Below, piece after piece: positions 29,841-39,623 of a stretch of DNA of 64,000 nucleotides; the stretch's first letter is position 1; every line of letters begins with the position of its first letter. Source of the DNA: Hyphomicrobiales bacterium (GTDB lineage: Bacteria; Pseudomonadota; Alphaproteobacteria; Rhizobiales; Beijerinckiaceae); assembly GCA_028290285.1 (NCBI GenBank), contig JAQGKD010000053.1, positions 36,277 through 100,276 of the forward strand, written 5' to 3'. The position numbers were made by a program, and so were the translations under genes. Below the pieces are notes generated by a model. It saw only the letters and a program-made list of their open reading frames with translations. It did not search any database and had not been told where the DNA came from.

Positions 29841-31982
29841 TTACTCTCCCGCTTCCTTCTTCTCGGCATTTTCCTTGGCTTCGATGTCCTCGCCGGTCTC
29901 CTGATCGACAACGCGCATCGACAGGCGAACCTTGCCACGATCGTCGAAGCCCATCAGCTTGACCTTGACCTTGTCGCCTTCCTTGACGACATCGGTGGTC
30001 TTGGCAACGCGCTGCTTCGAGAGCTGCGAGATGTGAACGAGACCATCGCGGGCGCCGAAGAAGTTCACGAATGCGCCGAAATCGGTCGTCTTGACCACGG
30101 TGCCTTCATAGACCAGGCCGACTTCCGGGTCGGAGGCGATGGACTTGATCCAGGCAATCGCGGCCTTTATCGAGTTGCCGTCGCTGGAAGCGACCTTCAC
30201 GGTGCCGTCGTCCTCGATGTTGATCTTGGCGCCGGTCTTCTCGACGATTTCGCGGATGACCTTGCCGCCGGTGCCGATCACTTCGCGGATCTTGTCGGTG
30301 GGGATCTTCAGCGTCTCGATGCGAGGCGCGAATTCACCGAGTTCGGCGCGTGCGCCGGTCAGTGCCTTCGACATCTCTCCGAGGATGTGCAAACGGCCTT
30401 CCTGCGCCTGGGCGAGGGCGACACGCATGATCTCCTCGGTAATACCGGCGATCTTGATGTCCATCTGCAGCGAGGTGACGCCTTCCGACGTGCCGGCAAC
30501 CTTGAAGTCCATGTCGCCGAGATGATCCTCGTCGCCGAGAATGTCCGAGAGAACAGCGAAACGCTCACCTTCGAGTATGAGGCCCATGGCGATACCAGCC
30601 GTGGGTCGCTTCAGCGGAACACCCGCGTCCATGAGCGCCAAAGAAGCGCCGCAGACGGTGGCCATCGAGGAGGAGCCGTTCGACTCTGTTATCTCCGATA
30701 CGACGCGCAGCGTGTACGGGAACTCCGCTGCAGTCGGCAACATCGGACGAATGGCGCGCCAGGCGAGCTTGCCATGGCCGATTTCGCGGCGGCCGGGCGA
30801 ACCCATGCGGCCGGTTTCGCCGACGCTGTAGGGAGGGAAGTTGTAGTGAAGCAGGAAGCGCTCCTTGTAGGTGCCTTCCAGAGAATCCACGTACTGCTCG
30901 TCTTCCGCCGTGCCCAGCGTGGCGACCACGAGGGCCTGCGTCTCGCCGCGCGTGAACAGCGCCGAGCCGTGCGTGCGGGGAATGACGCCCGCCTGCGACA
31001 GGATCGGACGCACGGTGCTCACGTTGCGGCCGTCGATGCGCACGCCCGTGTCGAGGATGTTCCAGCGCACGACCTTCGCCTGCAGGTCATGGAAGGCTTC
31101 GCCGACCTTCTGCTTGTCGAACTTCGGCGCGTCGCCTTCCAGCAGCGCGGCGTTGACCTTCGCCTTCACGGCGTCCACGGCCTTGTAGCGCTCGGCCTTC
31201 TGGGTGATCTTGTAGGCTTCGCGCAGCTCGGCTTCGGCGACGCCCGCAACGGCGTGCTCGACCTCGGACTTGTCGACGACGACGAGTTCGCGCGGCTCCT
31301 TGGCGGCCTTCTCGGCCAGGCGGATGATGGCGTCGATCACGGGCTGGAAGCCGCGATGGCCGAGCATGACGGCTTCAAGCATCGTCTCTTCGGAAAGCTC
31401 CTGGGCTTCCGATTCCACCATCAGGACGGCGTCCTGCGTGCCGGCGACCACGAGGTCGAGGCCCGATTCCTTCATCTCGTCGATGGTCGGGTTGAGCTTC
31501 AGCTCGTTCTTGACGAAGCCGACGCGCGCGCCGCCGATCGGGCCCATGAAGGGGATGCCCGAGATGGTGAGGGCGGCGGAGGCCGCCACGAGCGACAGGA
31601 TGTCGGGATCGTTCTCAAGATCGTGGCTGAGCACGGTCACGACGACCTGCGTGTCGTGACGATAGCCTTCCGGGAAGAGCGGGCGGATGGGACGGTCGAT
31701 GAGGCGGGAGACGAGCGTCTCCTTCTCGGAGGGACGGCCTTCGCGCTTGAAATAGCCGCCCGGGATGCGGCCGGCGGCGAACGCCTTTTCCTGGTAGTTG
31801 ACCGTCAGGGGGAAGAAATCCACGCCGGGCTTGGGAGCCTTGGCGGACACCACGGTGGCGAGGACGCTGGTCTCGCCCCACGAGGCGTACACGGCGCCGT
31901 CCGCCTGGCGGGCGATGCGGCCGGTTTCGAGCACGAGCTTGCGCCCGGCCCAGTCGAGTTGTTCACGATGGATCTGGAACAT
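29841..31982 (-). CDS. pnp: Polyribonucleotide nucleotidyltransferase (PNPase)
   Basis: 713 aa. Two RNase PH-like cores are present ([14 protein letters not shown]...[16 protein letters not shown] and [22 protein letters not shown]...[21 protein letters not shown]). KH domain [20 protein letters not shown] and S1 domain [26 protein letters not shown] follow. It degrades RNA 3' to 5' with phosphate and is part of RNA decay and tailing. It is downstream of rpsO (262 bases), the conserved rpsO-pnp pair. Confidence 0.97.
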   Translation of the reverse strand: MFQIHREQLDWAGRKLVLETGRIARQADGAVYASWGETSVLATVVSAKAPKPGVDFFPLTVNYQEKAFAAGRIPGGYFKREGRPSEKETLVSRLIDRPIRPLFPEGYRHDTQVVVTVLSHDLENDPDILSLVAASAALTISGIPFMGPIGGARVGFVKNELKLNPTIDEMKESGLDLVVAGTQDAVLMVESEAQELSEETMLEAVMLGHRGFQPVIDAIIRLAEKAAKEPRELVVVDKSEVEHAVAGVAEAELREAYKITQKAERYKAVDAVKAKVNAALLEGDAPKFDKQKVGEAFHDLQAKVVRWNILDTGVRIDGRNVSTVRPILSQAGVIPRTHGSALFTRGETQALVVATLGTAEDEQYVDSLEGTYKERFLLHYNFPPYSVGETGRMGSPGRREIGHGKLAWRAIRPMLPTAAEFPYTLRVVSEITESNGSSSMATVCGASLALMDAGVPLKRPTAGIAMGLILEGERFAVLSDILGDEDHLGDMDFKVAGTSEGVTSLQMDIKIAGITEEIMRVALAQAQEGRLHILGEMSKALTGARAELGEFAPRIETLKIPTDKIREVIGTGGKVIREIVEKTGAKINIEDDGTVKVASSDGNSIKAAIAWIKSIASDPEVGLVYEGTVVKTTDFGAFVNFFGARDGLVHISQLSKQRVAKTTDVVKEGDKVKVKLMGFDDRGKVRLSMRVVDQETGEDIEAKENAEKKEAGE

Positions 31983-32104
31983 GGAAGCGGTCTTTCATGG
32001 CTCAGCGGAGGGCTTTCGCGCCCGTACGCGCTGGAAGGGCGCTGGCCCTTCGTGGCTCGCTGGAAAACGAACGGCCATGGTCAAGATGGCGAGGCGCTGG
32101 CGCC

Positions 32105-32120
32105 AGCCCCTTCAGGGGCT
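32105..32120 (-). other. Hairpin in the rpsO-pnp spacer
   Basis: A perfect six-pair stem, AGCCCC-TTCA-GGGGCT (TGAA loop in the transcript), in the 262-base spacer between rpsO and pnp. Other GC-rich stems lie beside it. In many bacteria the spacer holds RNase III processing sites that control pnp; here that is only an inference. Confidence 0.3.
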
Positions 32121-32244
32121 TGTGTGCGACAGCGTCCGGCGATCCTGCCATGGCTCGAGGCCTTTCCCAGCGCAGGCGCCGGCCCCATGCCGGCGTCCCA
32201 GTGTCGGGCTCCCGGCGCCCGTCGGGCGCGCGGGAGGCTTGGCG

Positions 32245-32514
32245 TCAGCGGCGGATGCCGAGACGCTCGATGAGGCTGCGGTAGCGGGCGTCGTCGTGAC
32301 GCTTCACGTAGTCCAGCAGCTGGCGGCGCTGAGACACGAGCTTCAGAAGCCCGCGGCGCGAATGGTTGTCCTTGACGTGGGTCTTGAAGTGGTCGGTCAG
32401 GTTGGTGATGCGCTCGGTGAGGATCGCGACCTGAACTTCGGGCGAACCCGTGTCGCCAGCCTTGGCGCCGTATTCCTTCATGAGCGCCTGCTTGCGCTCT
32501 GCAGTAATCGACAT
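32245..32514 (-). CDS. rpsO: 30S ribosomal protein S15
   Basis: 89 aa, exact length for S15. It begins [20 protein letters not shown] and contains the RNA-binding [36 protein letters not shown] and the closing [12 protein letters not shown]. It binds the central domain of 16S rRNA and nucleates small-subunit assembly. The start follows AAAGGA; the longer upstream frame was not used. It is followed by pnp. truB, commonly upstream, is replaced here by an epimerase. Confidence 0.98.
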   Translation of the reverse strand: MSITAERKQALMKEYGAKAGDTGSPEVQVAILTERITNLTDHFKTHVKDNHSRRGLLKLVSQRRQLLDYVKRHDDARYRSLIERLGIRR

Positions 32515-32718
32515 CGTAAGTCCTTTCGATAAAGGGGGAAAACGAGGCTCAGACGGGGATGCTTCCCCCCGCTGGGGCTCGCAGGAGCCGCCAATGGGCC
32601 GGGCCGGGATGTCGTCCAGCACGGTCGCAACGGGCGACGCGCCCGGGCGAATGCACGGACGTTGAGGGGCCTTATACACGAAAGGCGGCGGGAATCCAGT
32701 GCGGGCGAGGACAGGTCC

Positions 32719-33726
32719 TCACGCCCCATAGCGCTCCCGATACCATTCCACGAACGCCCCCACCCCTACGCTCGTCGGGGTCGCGGGGCGGTAGCCGGTC
32801 AGCGCCTCCAGCAGGCTGGAATCGGCCCAGGTGGCGGGGACGTCGCCTTTCTGCATGTCCAGCATGCGGCGCTGGACCGGGCGCCCCAGCGCGCGTTCGA
32901 TCTCGTCGATGAACTCCATCAGCCCCGTGGGGGCGCCGCCGGCGATGTTGACCACCCGGTATGGGGCGGCGGGCGACAGGGAATCCATGCCCCCCAAAGG
33001 CGCGCCTTCGACAGGCGCGCAGTCCACGAGGCGCACGATCCCCTCCACCAGATCGTCCACATAGGTGAAGTCGCGCTTCATCTGGCCGTGGCCGTAGACC
33101 TCGATGGGCTGGCCTTCCAGCGTCGCGCGCACGAATTTGAACAGCGCCATGTCGGGGCGGCCCCACGGCCCGTAGACGGTGAAAAACCGGAACGCCGTTG
33201 TGGGAATCTTCCACAGATGCGCATAGGAATGCCCCATGTCCTCCGCGGCCTTCTTGGTGGCGGCGTAGAGCGTGAGGGGATGGTCGGTGCGGTCGGTTTC
33301 GCGGAACGGCATGGACGCGTTGGCGCCGTAGACCGAGCTTGTGGAGGCGAACAGGAAATGCTTCGGCGCCAGGGTGCGCACCGTCTCCAGCACGTTGAAG
33401 CCGCCCACCAGATTGGCGTCGAGATACGCGCGCGGATTTTCGAGGCTGTAGCGCACGCCCGCCTGCGCCGCCAGATGCACGATCACGTCCGGCTCGGCCT
33501 CCTCGGCGGCCCGCTGCAGGGCCGCAGCGTCCTCCAGCATGAGCACGCGCGCATGGAACGCGTTGGTGCGCGCCAGGATCGCATGGCGGGCCTGCTTGAG
33601 GGCGACGTCGTAGTACGGCGTCATGCCGTCCACGCCCGTGACGACATGGCCGTCCGCCAGGAGGCGGCGCGCCAGATGGAAGCCGATGAAGCCGGCCGTG
33701 CCGGTGATCAGGAAACGCATCGTCAT
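32719..33726 (-). CDS. NAD-dependent sugar-nucleotide epimerase (UDP-glucuronate 4-epimerase type)
   Basis: 335 aa. Extended [22 protein letters not shown] (GxxGxxG), [38 protein letters not shown], active site STSSVYG and YAATKKAAE (YxxxK). [21 protein letters not shown] and [13 protein letters not shown] are the marks of the UDP-glucuronate/UDP-glucose epimerase branch. It supplies a 4-epimerised sugar for surface polysaccharide. It is divergent from the two glycosyltransferases that follow and abruptly starts the GC-richer half of the window. Confidence 0.9.
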   Translation of the reverse strand: MTMRFLITGTAGFIGFHLARRLLADGHVVTGVDGMTPYYDVALKQARHAILARTNAFHARVLMLEDAAALQRAAEEAEPDVIVHLAAQAGVRYSLENPRAYLDANLVGGFNVLETVRTLAPKHFLFASTSSVYGANASMPFRETDRTDHPLTLYAATKKAAEDMGHSYAHLWKIPTTAFRFFTVYGPWGRPDMALFKFVRATLEGQPIEVYGHGQMKRDFTYVDDLVEGIVRLVDCAPVEGAPLGGMDSLSPAAPYRVVNIAGGAPTGLMEFIDEIERALGRPVQRRMLDMQKGDVPATWADSSLLEALTGYRPATPTSVGVGAFVEWYRERYGA

Positions 33727-33788
33727 GACCCGCGCGAGAGCAGGCGCCCTGAGTGCCCCATTCGCCCGGCCGGCACAAGGCGGCGCCC

Positions 33789-34490
33789 GTGAGCGCGCGG
33801 CTGAGCGTGGTGATGCCGACCCTGAACGAGGCGCAGGGGATCGCGGCGCGCCTGCAGGCTCTGCAGGACGCGCGCGCCGCGGGGGTGGAGATCATCGTCA
33901 GCGACGGCGGCAGCGCTGACGACACGGCCCTGGTCGCCGCAAGCCTGTGCGACGCGCTGGTGCGCGCGCCGCGCGGACGGGCGGCGCAGATGAACGCAGG
34001 CGCGAGCCTCGCGCGCGGCGACGTGCTGCTGTTCCTGCACGCCGACACGCGACTCCCGGACGGGTTCGCGGCGCTGGCGCTCGAGGGGCTGGCGGCGAGC
34101 CGGCGCGCATGGGGGCGCTTCGACGTGCGCATCGAGGGCCGGTCCAGGCTGCTGCCCATGGTGGGCGCGATGATCAACGTGCGCTCGGGCCTGACGGGCG
34201 TCGCCACGGGCGACCAGGGGATGTTCGTGCGGCGCGAGGCCTTCGAGGCGCTCGGGGGCTTTCGCGACATCGCCTTGATGGAGGACATCGAACTCTCGCG
34301 CAGGCTGAAGCGCCTCTCGCCGCCCCTGCGGGTGCGGGCGAAGGCCGTCACGTCCGGACGGCGCTGGGACACCTATGGCGCGGCGCGCACAATTCTCCTG
34401 ATGTGGCGGTTGCGGCTGGAATATTATTGCGGCGCGGACCCGGACGCGCTCGCGCGCCGCTATGGGTACAAACCGAGGTCGCCCGAATGA
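33789..34490 (+). CDS. Glycosyltransferase family 2, TIGR04283-like (arsenosugar-type)
   Basis: 233 aa, GT-A fold: [59 protein letters not shown] and [18 protein letters not shown]. These segments match the short glycosyltransferase group annotated as TIGR04283. GTG 33789, with AAGG upstream, is preferred to an in-frame GTG at 33753. The stop overlaps the next ATG as ATGA. The arsenosugar name comes from linkage in other genomes and is not shown here. Confidence 0.82.
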   Translation: MSARLSVVMPTLNEAQGIAARLQALQDARAAGVEIIVSDGGSADDTALVAASLCDALVRAPRGRAAQMNAGASLARGDVLLFLHADTRLPDGFAALALEGLAASRRAWGRFDVRIEGRSRLLPMVGAMINVRSGLTGVATGDQGMFVRREAFEALGGFRDIALMEDIELSRRLKRLSPPLRVRAKAVTSGRRWDTYGAARTILLMWRLRLEYYCGADPDALARRYGYKPRSPE

Positions 34491-35110
34491 ACCCCATCGA
34501 GATCGCCGTGTTCGCCAAGGCCCCCGTGGCGGGCGCCGCCAAGACGCGGCTCATTCCCCGCCTTGGGGCGCAGCGCGCGGCGGACCTGCACGGCGCTCTG
34601 GTGGAGCATTGCGTGGGGGTCGCGAGCGCGGCCGGCCTTGGGCCCGTGACGCTGTGGTGCGCGCCCGACGCAAGCCACCCGTTCCTCGCCGATTGCGCGC
34701 GCCGCCATGGCGCGGGGCTGGCGGCGCAATGCGCCGGCGATCTTGGCGCGCGGATGCTGGGGGCGTTCGCCGCGCGGTCGCCGCTGCTGCTGATGGGCGC
34801 GGACTGCCCGTCCATCGGCGCGCCGGACCTGCGCGCGTGCGCGCAGGCCCTGGCGGACGGGGCGGACGCCGTGTTCCTGCCCGCCGAAGACGGCGGCTAT
34901 GGTCTCGTGGGCGCGTCCCGGGCGCTCCCGGCCCTGTTCGCCGACATGCGATGGGGCGTCGACAGCGTCATGGAGGAGACCCGCAAGCGCCTTCGCCAGC
35001 ACGGCCTCGCGTGGCGCGAAGGGCGCACCATCTGGGACGTGGACCGCGCGGAAGACTACGAGCGGCTCGTCGCCCAGAACGTGCTCGGCGCGCTCTGGCG
35101 CGACCCTTAG
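34487..35110 (+). CDS. TIGR04282-like nucleotidyltransferase/glycosyltransferase (DUF2064)
   Basis: 207 aa. It begins [21 protein letters not shown], contains PLLLMGADCPSIGAPDLRAC and AVFLPAEDGGYGLVG, and ends VDSVMEETRKRL...WDVDRAEDYERL, which is the DUF2064/TIGR04282 pattern. The fold is a MobA/GT-A-like nucleotide-sugar enzyme. It is translationally coupled to the preceding gene, a pair that occurs together in many bacteria. It overlaps the convergent CoA-transferase by four bases. Confidence 0.85.
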   Translation: MNPIEIAVFAKAPVAGAAKTRLIPRLGAQRAADLHGALVEHCVGVASAAGLGPVTLWCAPDASHPFLADCARRHGAGLAAQCAGDLGARMLGAFAARSPLLLMGADCPSIGAPDLRACAQALADGADAVFLPAEDGGYGLVGASRALPALFADMRWGVDSVMEETRKRLRQHGLAWREGRTIWDVDRAEDYERLVAQNVLGALWRDP

Positions 35111-36243
35111 GGCGCCTCGAGGCCGAGCTCCGCGAAGATCTCCGCCGTGTGCTCGCCCAGCATGGGCGGGGCGCGCATGTCAGCCCTGGGGCGCTCGCCG
35201 TCCGCCGTGACCGGGCACGCGACGCCCATCACCTCGCCCTGAGTCGGATGCCGCATGGAGATCGCGGTCCCGAGCGCCGCCACCTGCGGGTCATGCAGCG
35301 CGTCCGCCACCGTGTGGATGGGCGAGAACGGCACGTCGGCGGCCGCAAAGCGCGCGATCCAGTCCGCGCGCGGCCTCATGGCCATGCGTTCCGCGAGGGC
35401 CTGCGTGAGCTCGTGATAATGCTTCACGCGCGCCTGATGGGTGCTGTAGCGCTCGTCCGCCGCGATGTCGTCGGCCCCTATGGCGGAGGCGAACTCGCGC
35501 CAGAATTTTTCCGTCGTCGACAGATGCACGGAGAGCAACGCGCCGTCCGCGCAGCGGAACGCGAAACATTGGGAGCGGGCGATTCGCGTGAAGCGGTCGC
35601 TGACCACGTGGGTGCGCGTGTAGTTTGTATAAATATCCTGGATGAACGCCATCGAGGATTCCAGCATGTTGACTTCCAGCCGCTTGCCGAGGCCTGTGCG
35701 CCCGCGCTCCACCAGCGCGCCCATGACGCCGTAGGCCGCGTACATGCCCGTCACGTTGTCGGTGATCGTGGGGCCGAAGGCGCGCGGCGCGTCGGGGTCC
35801 ACAAGCAGGCTCGTGATCCCGCTCAGCGCCTGCCCGACCGAATCGAACGCGGGCCTGTCCCTGTAGGGCCCCTTCGCCCCGAAGCCCGTGATGGAGCAAT
35901 GGATGAGGCGCGGATTGCGGGCGCGCAATTCGTCGGGATCGAGCCCGAGCTTGCGCAACACCGGCGTGCGGTAATTGTCGATCAGCACGTCGGCGCCGTC
36001 GATGAGCCGGCCCTGCGCGGCGCGGCCCTGCGGCGTCGTGGCGTCAATGACGACGCTGCGCTTGTTGCGGTTGAAGGCGAGGAACGTCGGGCCGTAATTG
36101 GTGCCATGGCCGCGCCGGAACGGATCGCCGTCCGGCCGCTCCACCTTGATGACGTCCGCCCCCATGTCGCCCAGCATCATCGCCGCCAGCGGGGCGGTGA
36201 TGAACGAGCCGAGGTCTATCACCCGCACGCCTTCAAGCATCAT
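35107..36243 (-). CDS. CaiB/BaiF family (class III) CoA-transferase
   Basis: 378 aa. LEGVRVIDLGSFITAPLAAMMLGDMGADVIKVERPDGDPFR is the typical start; FLAFNRNKRSVVIDATTPQG and the catalytic-Asp region ARNPRLIHCSITGFGAKGPY...RPAFDSVGQALSG are present. It moves CoA between carboxylic acids, probably activating a degradation intermediate here. It is followed in reading direction by nothing on its strand; an SDR gene lies nine bases upstream, so the two form an operon divergent from the oxygenase genes. Confidence 0.9.
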   Translation of the reverse strand: MMLEGVRVIDLGSFITAPLAAMMLGDMGADVIKVERPDGDPFRRGHGTNYGPTFLAFNRNKRSVVIDATTPQGRAAQGRLIDGADVLIDNYRTPVLRKLGLDPDELRARNPRLIHCSITGFGAKGPYRDRPAFDSVGQALSGITSLLVDPDAPRAFGPTITDNVTGMYAAYGVMGALVERGRTGLGKRLEVNMLESSMAFIQDIYTNYTRTHVVSDRFTRIARSQCFAFRCADGALLSVHLSTTEKFWREFASAIGADDIAADERYSTHQARVKHYHELTQALAERMAMRPRADWIARFAAADVPFSPIHTVADALHDPQVAALGTAISMRHPTQGEVMGVACPVTADGERPRADMRAPPMLGEHTAEIFAELGLEAP

Positions 36244-36252
36244 GGCTGAACC

Positions 36253-37017
36253 TCAGTTGATCGTCTGTCCGCCGTCCACCACCACGGTGGAGCCGTTCAT
36301 GAAGGAGGCGGCGTCCGAAACCAGAAACGCCGCCACGTCGCCGATTTCCTCGCATTCGGCGAGACGGCCGAGCATGACCTGCGCCTTCAGTGCGTTGGGG
36401 TCCGTCAGACCCTTCTCGATGTAGCCGCTGACGCGCGGCGAGAGCGTGGGTCCGGGGCAGAGCGAGTTCACCCGCAGGCCCTTGCGGCCGTAGTCGATGG
36501 CCATCTGCCGGGTCAGGTTCACCACCGCGCCCTTGCTGGCGCAATAGGCGGGCATCTGCGGATTGCCGATGACGCCGAAGGACGACGCGACGTTGACGAT
36601 GGAGGGCTTGTCGGACTTCAGCAGCAGGGGGATGAACGCGCGGCACATGAAGAACACGCTGTCGAGATTGGCCCCCATGATCTCGCGCCATTTCTCGCTG
36701 GGCAGGTCCGCCAGCGGGGTGCGGAAATTGGTGCCGGCGTTGTTCACCAGCCCCTTGACGCGCCCCCATTTGCCCTCGACGGCGGCGGCGAGCGCCGCCA
36801 CCTGGTCTTCGCGCGAGACGTCGGCCACGAAGACCTCGCAGGCTCCCCCGCGGGCGCGAAGGTCGGCGGCGGCGCTTTCCAGCGTTTCGCGCGTGCGCCC
36901 CACGATGGCGACGGTCGCCCCCATCTGCGCCAGCGCGTCCGCCGTCGCCTTGCCGATTCCGGCGCCGCCGCCGGTGACGACCACGACCTCGCCGTTGAAT
37001 TTCAGCTTCCGGAGCAT
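36253..37017 (-). CDS. Short-chain dehydrogenase/reductase
   Basis: 254 aa. VVVVTGGGAGIGKATADALA (TGxxxGIG), LVNNAGTNFRTPLADL, IVNVASSFGVIGNPQM and YCASKGAVVNLTRQMAIDYG (YxxxK) form a complete classical SDR. It oxidises or reduces a hydroxyl/keto group with NAD(P). AGGAGG is four bases before ATG 37017 (MLRKLKFNGE), a better start than 37050. It is cotranscribed with the CoA-transferase and probably acts in the same degradation pathway. Confidence 0.9.
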   Translation of the reverse strand: MLRKLKFNGEVVVVTGGGAGIGKATADALAQMGATVAIVGRTRETLESAAADLRARGGACEVFVADVSREDQVAALAAAVEGKWGRVKGLVNNAGTNFRTPLADLPSEKWREIMGANLDSVFFMCRAFIPLLLKSDKPSIVNVASSFGVIGNPQMPAYCASKGAVVNLTRQMAIDYGRKGLRVNSLCPGPTLSPRVSGYIEKGLTDPNALKAQVMLGRLAECEEIGDVAAFLVSDAASFMNGSTVVVDGGQTIN

Positions 37018-37186
37018 GTTTCCTCCTGTGGCGACTTCTGCGCCTTTCATCCGCTCTAGCCCGCCGCGCCGCTTTGCTCAAGTGCCGGGGGCGGCCCGGA
37101 GCGCGGCAGAGACCATTTGCAGGCTGGCGAAAGCGCCGCTAGTGTGACGCCCAATAAAATTCGGCGAGGAAACGGAGCGCTCCCAA

Positions 37187-38383
37187 ATGCGCGTCATGAG
37201 CTTTCATCTCATGCCCTATGCGGACCTGGACGTGTCCATGCGCGATGAATATCGCAGCGCATGGGTTGTCCTGCCCAACAGCTATTTCGACCCCGAAAAG
37301 GGCCACAAGCTTTACAATCGTTATCTCGACGAGCTGGAGCTGGCGGCGGAGCTGGGCTTCGACGGCGTCTGCATCAACGAGCATCACCAGACCGCCTACG
37401 GGCTCATGCCCTCCCCGGTGGTGATGGCGGCGGCGCTGTCGCGGCGCACCAAGTCCTGCCGCATCGCCATCCTGGGCAACGCCTTCTGCCTGCGCGACAA
37501 TCCGCTGACGCTGGCCGAAGAGCACGCGATGATCGACGTGATCACCGGCGGGCGGCTCATCACCGGCTTCGTGCGCGGGGTGGGCTCGGAATATTTCTCC
37601 TTCGGCACGAACCCGGTGCATTCGCTGGAGCGCCACAAGGAGGCCAACGACCTCGTGGTGCGCGCCTGGACCGAGACCGGCCCGTTCGCCTTCGAGGGCA
37701 AGCACTACAACATCCCTTACGTGAACATCTGGCCGCGTCCCTACCAGCAGCCGCATCCGCCCATCTGGTGCCCGTCGGGCGGCAGCGTCGAGACCATCGA
37801 ATGGGCGGCGCATCCCGATCGCAAATACGTCTACGTGCAGACCTACAGCCCGCGCGAGACGGTGGCGCGCTATCTCGATCTCTATCGCGAGACGGCGGCC
37901 ACCAAGTACGGCTACGAGGCCAAGTCCGACCGCATCGCGTGGTGCGCGCCGGTCTATGTGGCGGAGACCGACGAGCAGGCGGTGAACGAGGCGCGCGAGC
38001 ACATCGAGATGATGTTCAACGTGCTGCTGCCCAAATATTCCGAGCTGATGTTCTTTCCGCCCGGCTACATGAGCCCGGACTCGCTCAAGAAGGTGTTGGC
38101 GGCCAAGAAGGGCAACCGCGGCGGCGTCACCATCGAGCAATTGATCGACCGGGGCATCATCATCTGCGGCTCGCCCGAAACCGTGCGCAACGCGATCACC
38201 AGGGCGCATCACGAAATGGGCTTCGAGGAGTTCATGTGCATGCTGATGTTCGGCTCCATGCCGGCGCACCTCACCGAGAAAAACATCCGGCTGTTCGCCG
38301 CCGAGGTGCTGCCGGCGATCCGTGCGCTCACCGAGGCCGACTACCGCGGGTTCGAGCCGGTCGGGCGGCTGGCGGCGCAATAG
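37187..38383 (+). CDS. LLM-class flavin-dependent oxygenase, copy 1
   Basis: 398 aa, luciferase-like (bacterial luciferase/alkanal monooxygenase) TIM-barrel. LGFDGVCINEHHQTAYGLMPSP, RIAILGNAFCLRDNPLTLAEE, IDVITGGRLITGFVRG and GVGSEYFSFGTNPVHSLER are the flavin- and substrate-side segments. Such enzymes use reduced FMN supplied by a separate reductase to insert oxygen (Baeyer-Villiger, desulfonation or ring opening). An FMN reductase gene lies in the same run. A paralog of the same length is at 41418. It starts the plus-strand catabolic run, divergent from the SDR gene. Confidence 0.9.
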   Translation: MRVMSFHLMPYADLDVSMRDEYRSAWVVLPNSYFDPEKGHKLYNRYLDELELAAELGFDGVCINEHHQTAYGLMPSPVVMAAALSRRTKSCRIAILGNAFCLRDNPLTLAEEHAMIDVITGGRLITGFVRGVGSEYFSFGTNPVHSLERHKEANDLVVRAWTETGPFAFEGKHYNIPYVNIWPRPYQQPHPPIWCPSGGSVETIEWAAHPDRKYVYVQTYSPRETVARYLDLYRETAATKYGYEAKSDRIAWCAPVYVAETDEQAVNEAREHIEMMFNVLLPKYSELMFFPPGYMSPDSLKKVLAAKKGNRGGVTIEQLIDRGIIICGSPETVRNAITRAHHEMGFEEFMCMLMFGSMPAHLTEKNIRLFAAEVLPAIRALTEADYRGFEPVGRLAAQ

Positions 38384-38423
38384 GTTTCATCAGAAAGGGC
38401 GCTCGGGGAGCGGGGCTGCAGAC

Positions 38424-39578
38424 ATGGTGTCATTCGTACTGCCTGAAGAATTGCAGATGCTGCGCGACAACCTGCGCCGCTATGTCGACAACGAAATGAT
38501 CCCCGTGGAAATGGAAAGCGTGGACGGCGACGAGTTCCGCCCCGGCTTCCAGACGCGGTTCCAGGACGGCATGAAAAAGCTCGGCCTGTGGATGATGGAC
38601 GTGCCGGAAGAGTTCGGCGGCCCCGGCCTGGGGCTGCTGGCGAAATCCGTCGTCTGGTCCGAACTGGGCCGCACCATCGCCATTCCGGCGCGCGAAGACC
38701 AGATCACCGGCCCCACGGTGCGCTCGATCCTGTATTCGCTGCAGGGCGAGATGCGGGAGAAATACCTGCTGCCCGTGCTGCGCGGCGAGAAGCGCGCATG
38801 TTTCGCCCAGACGGAGCCTGACGCGGGATCGGACCCCGCCAGCATGCGCACCACCGCCGTCCGCGACGGCGACCATTACGTGATCAACGGCGTCAAGCGC
38901 TACATCACCGGCGCGGGCAAGTCCGACTTCATGCAGCTCATGGCCGCCACCGATCGCTCGCTGGGCTCGCGCGGCGGCATCTCGTGCTTTCTCGTGGACA
39001 TGAACACGCCGGGCGTGAAGCTGGGCGCGCGCTACCAGACCATGATGGGCGACCGTCCGTGGGAGATCGTGCTGGAGGACGTGCGGGTGCCCGCCTCCCA
39101 TCTGGTGGGGGGCGAAGGCAAGGGCTTCACGCTGGCGCAGAAATGGCTGGGCGCAGGCCGCGTGAAGCATGGCGCGCGCGCCATCGGGGTGGCGGAACGG
39201 GCGCTCGAGATGGCGACCTCCTACGCCAAGCAGCGCGTCACGTTCGGCAAGCCGCTGTCCGACCGGCAGGGCATCCAGTGGAAGCTCGCCGACATGTACA
39301 TGGAGCTGGAGGTCGGGCGCCTGCTGGTCTGGCGCGCCGCCTCGCTCATCGACGAAGGGCAGGAGGCCCGCGTCGAGGCGTACCACTGCAAGTATTACTG
39401 CGACGAGATGGCGTTCCGGGCCATCGACACCTGCATGCAGATCCACGGCGGGCTCGGCCTCATGAAGGACATGCCCATCGAGCGTATGTGGCGCCAGCAG
39501 CGCAGCTACCGGATCACCGAAGGGGCGAGCGAAGTGATGCGCACCGTCATCGCGAGGCACGTCCTGAAGGCATTCTGA
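38424..39578 (+). CDS. Acyl-CoA dehydrogenase
   Basis: 384 aa. The three-domain ACAD pattern is present: LPEELQMLRDNLRRYVDNEMIP; CFAQTEPDAGSDPASMRTTAVRDG; QKWLGAGRVKHGARAIGVAERALEMA; QIHGGLGLMKDMPIERMWR; and ITEGASEVMR. It introduces a double bond into an acyl-CoA with FAD and passes electrons to ETF. ATG 38424 was chosen over an in-frame upstream start inside the previous gene. With the CoA-transferase it supports a CoA-thioester stage of the pathway. Confidence 0.93.
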   Translation: MVSFVLPEELQMLRDNLRRYVDNEMIPVEMESVDGDEFRPGFQTRFQDGMKKLGLWMMDVPEEFGGPGLGLLAKSVVWSELGRTIAIPAREDQITGPTVRSILYSLQGEMREKYLLPVLRGEKRACFAQTEPDAGSDPASMRTTAVRDGDHYVINGVKRYITGAGKSDFMQLMAATDRSLGSRGGISCFLVDMNTPGVKLGARYQTMMGDRPWEIVLEDVRVPASHLVGGEGKGFTLAQKWLGAGRVKHGARAIGVAERALEMATSYAKQRVTFGKPLSDRQGIQWKLADMYMELEVGRLLVWRAASLIDEGQEARVEAYHCKYYCDEMAFRAIDTCMQIHGGLGLMKDMPIERMWRQQRSYRITEGASEVMRTVIARHVLKAF

Positions 39579-39623
39579 CACGTTGGGACGCGACCGCCCG
39601 CAGAGGCGGCCAGGGAGGGGCGC

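Noticed and set aside
30033..32273. 746-codon frame antisense to pnp
   Set aside because: Exact antisense of a complete PNPase; composition is that of a shadow frame.
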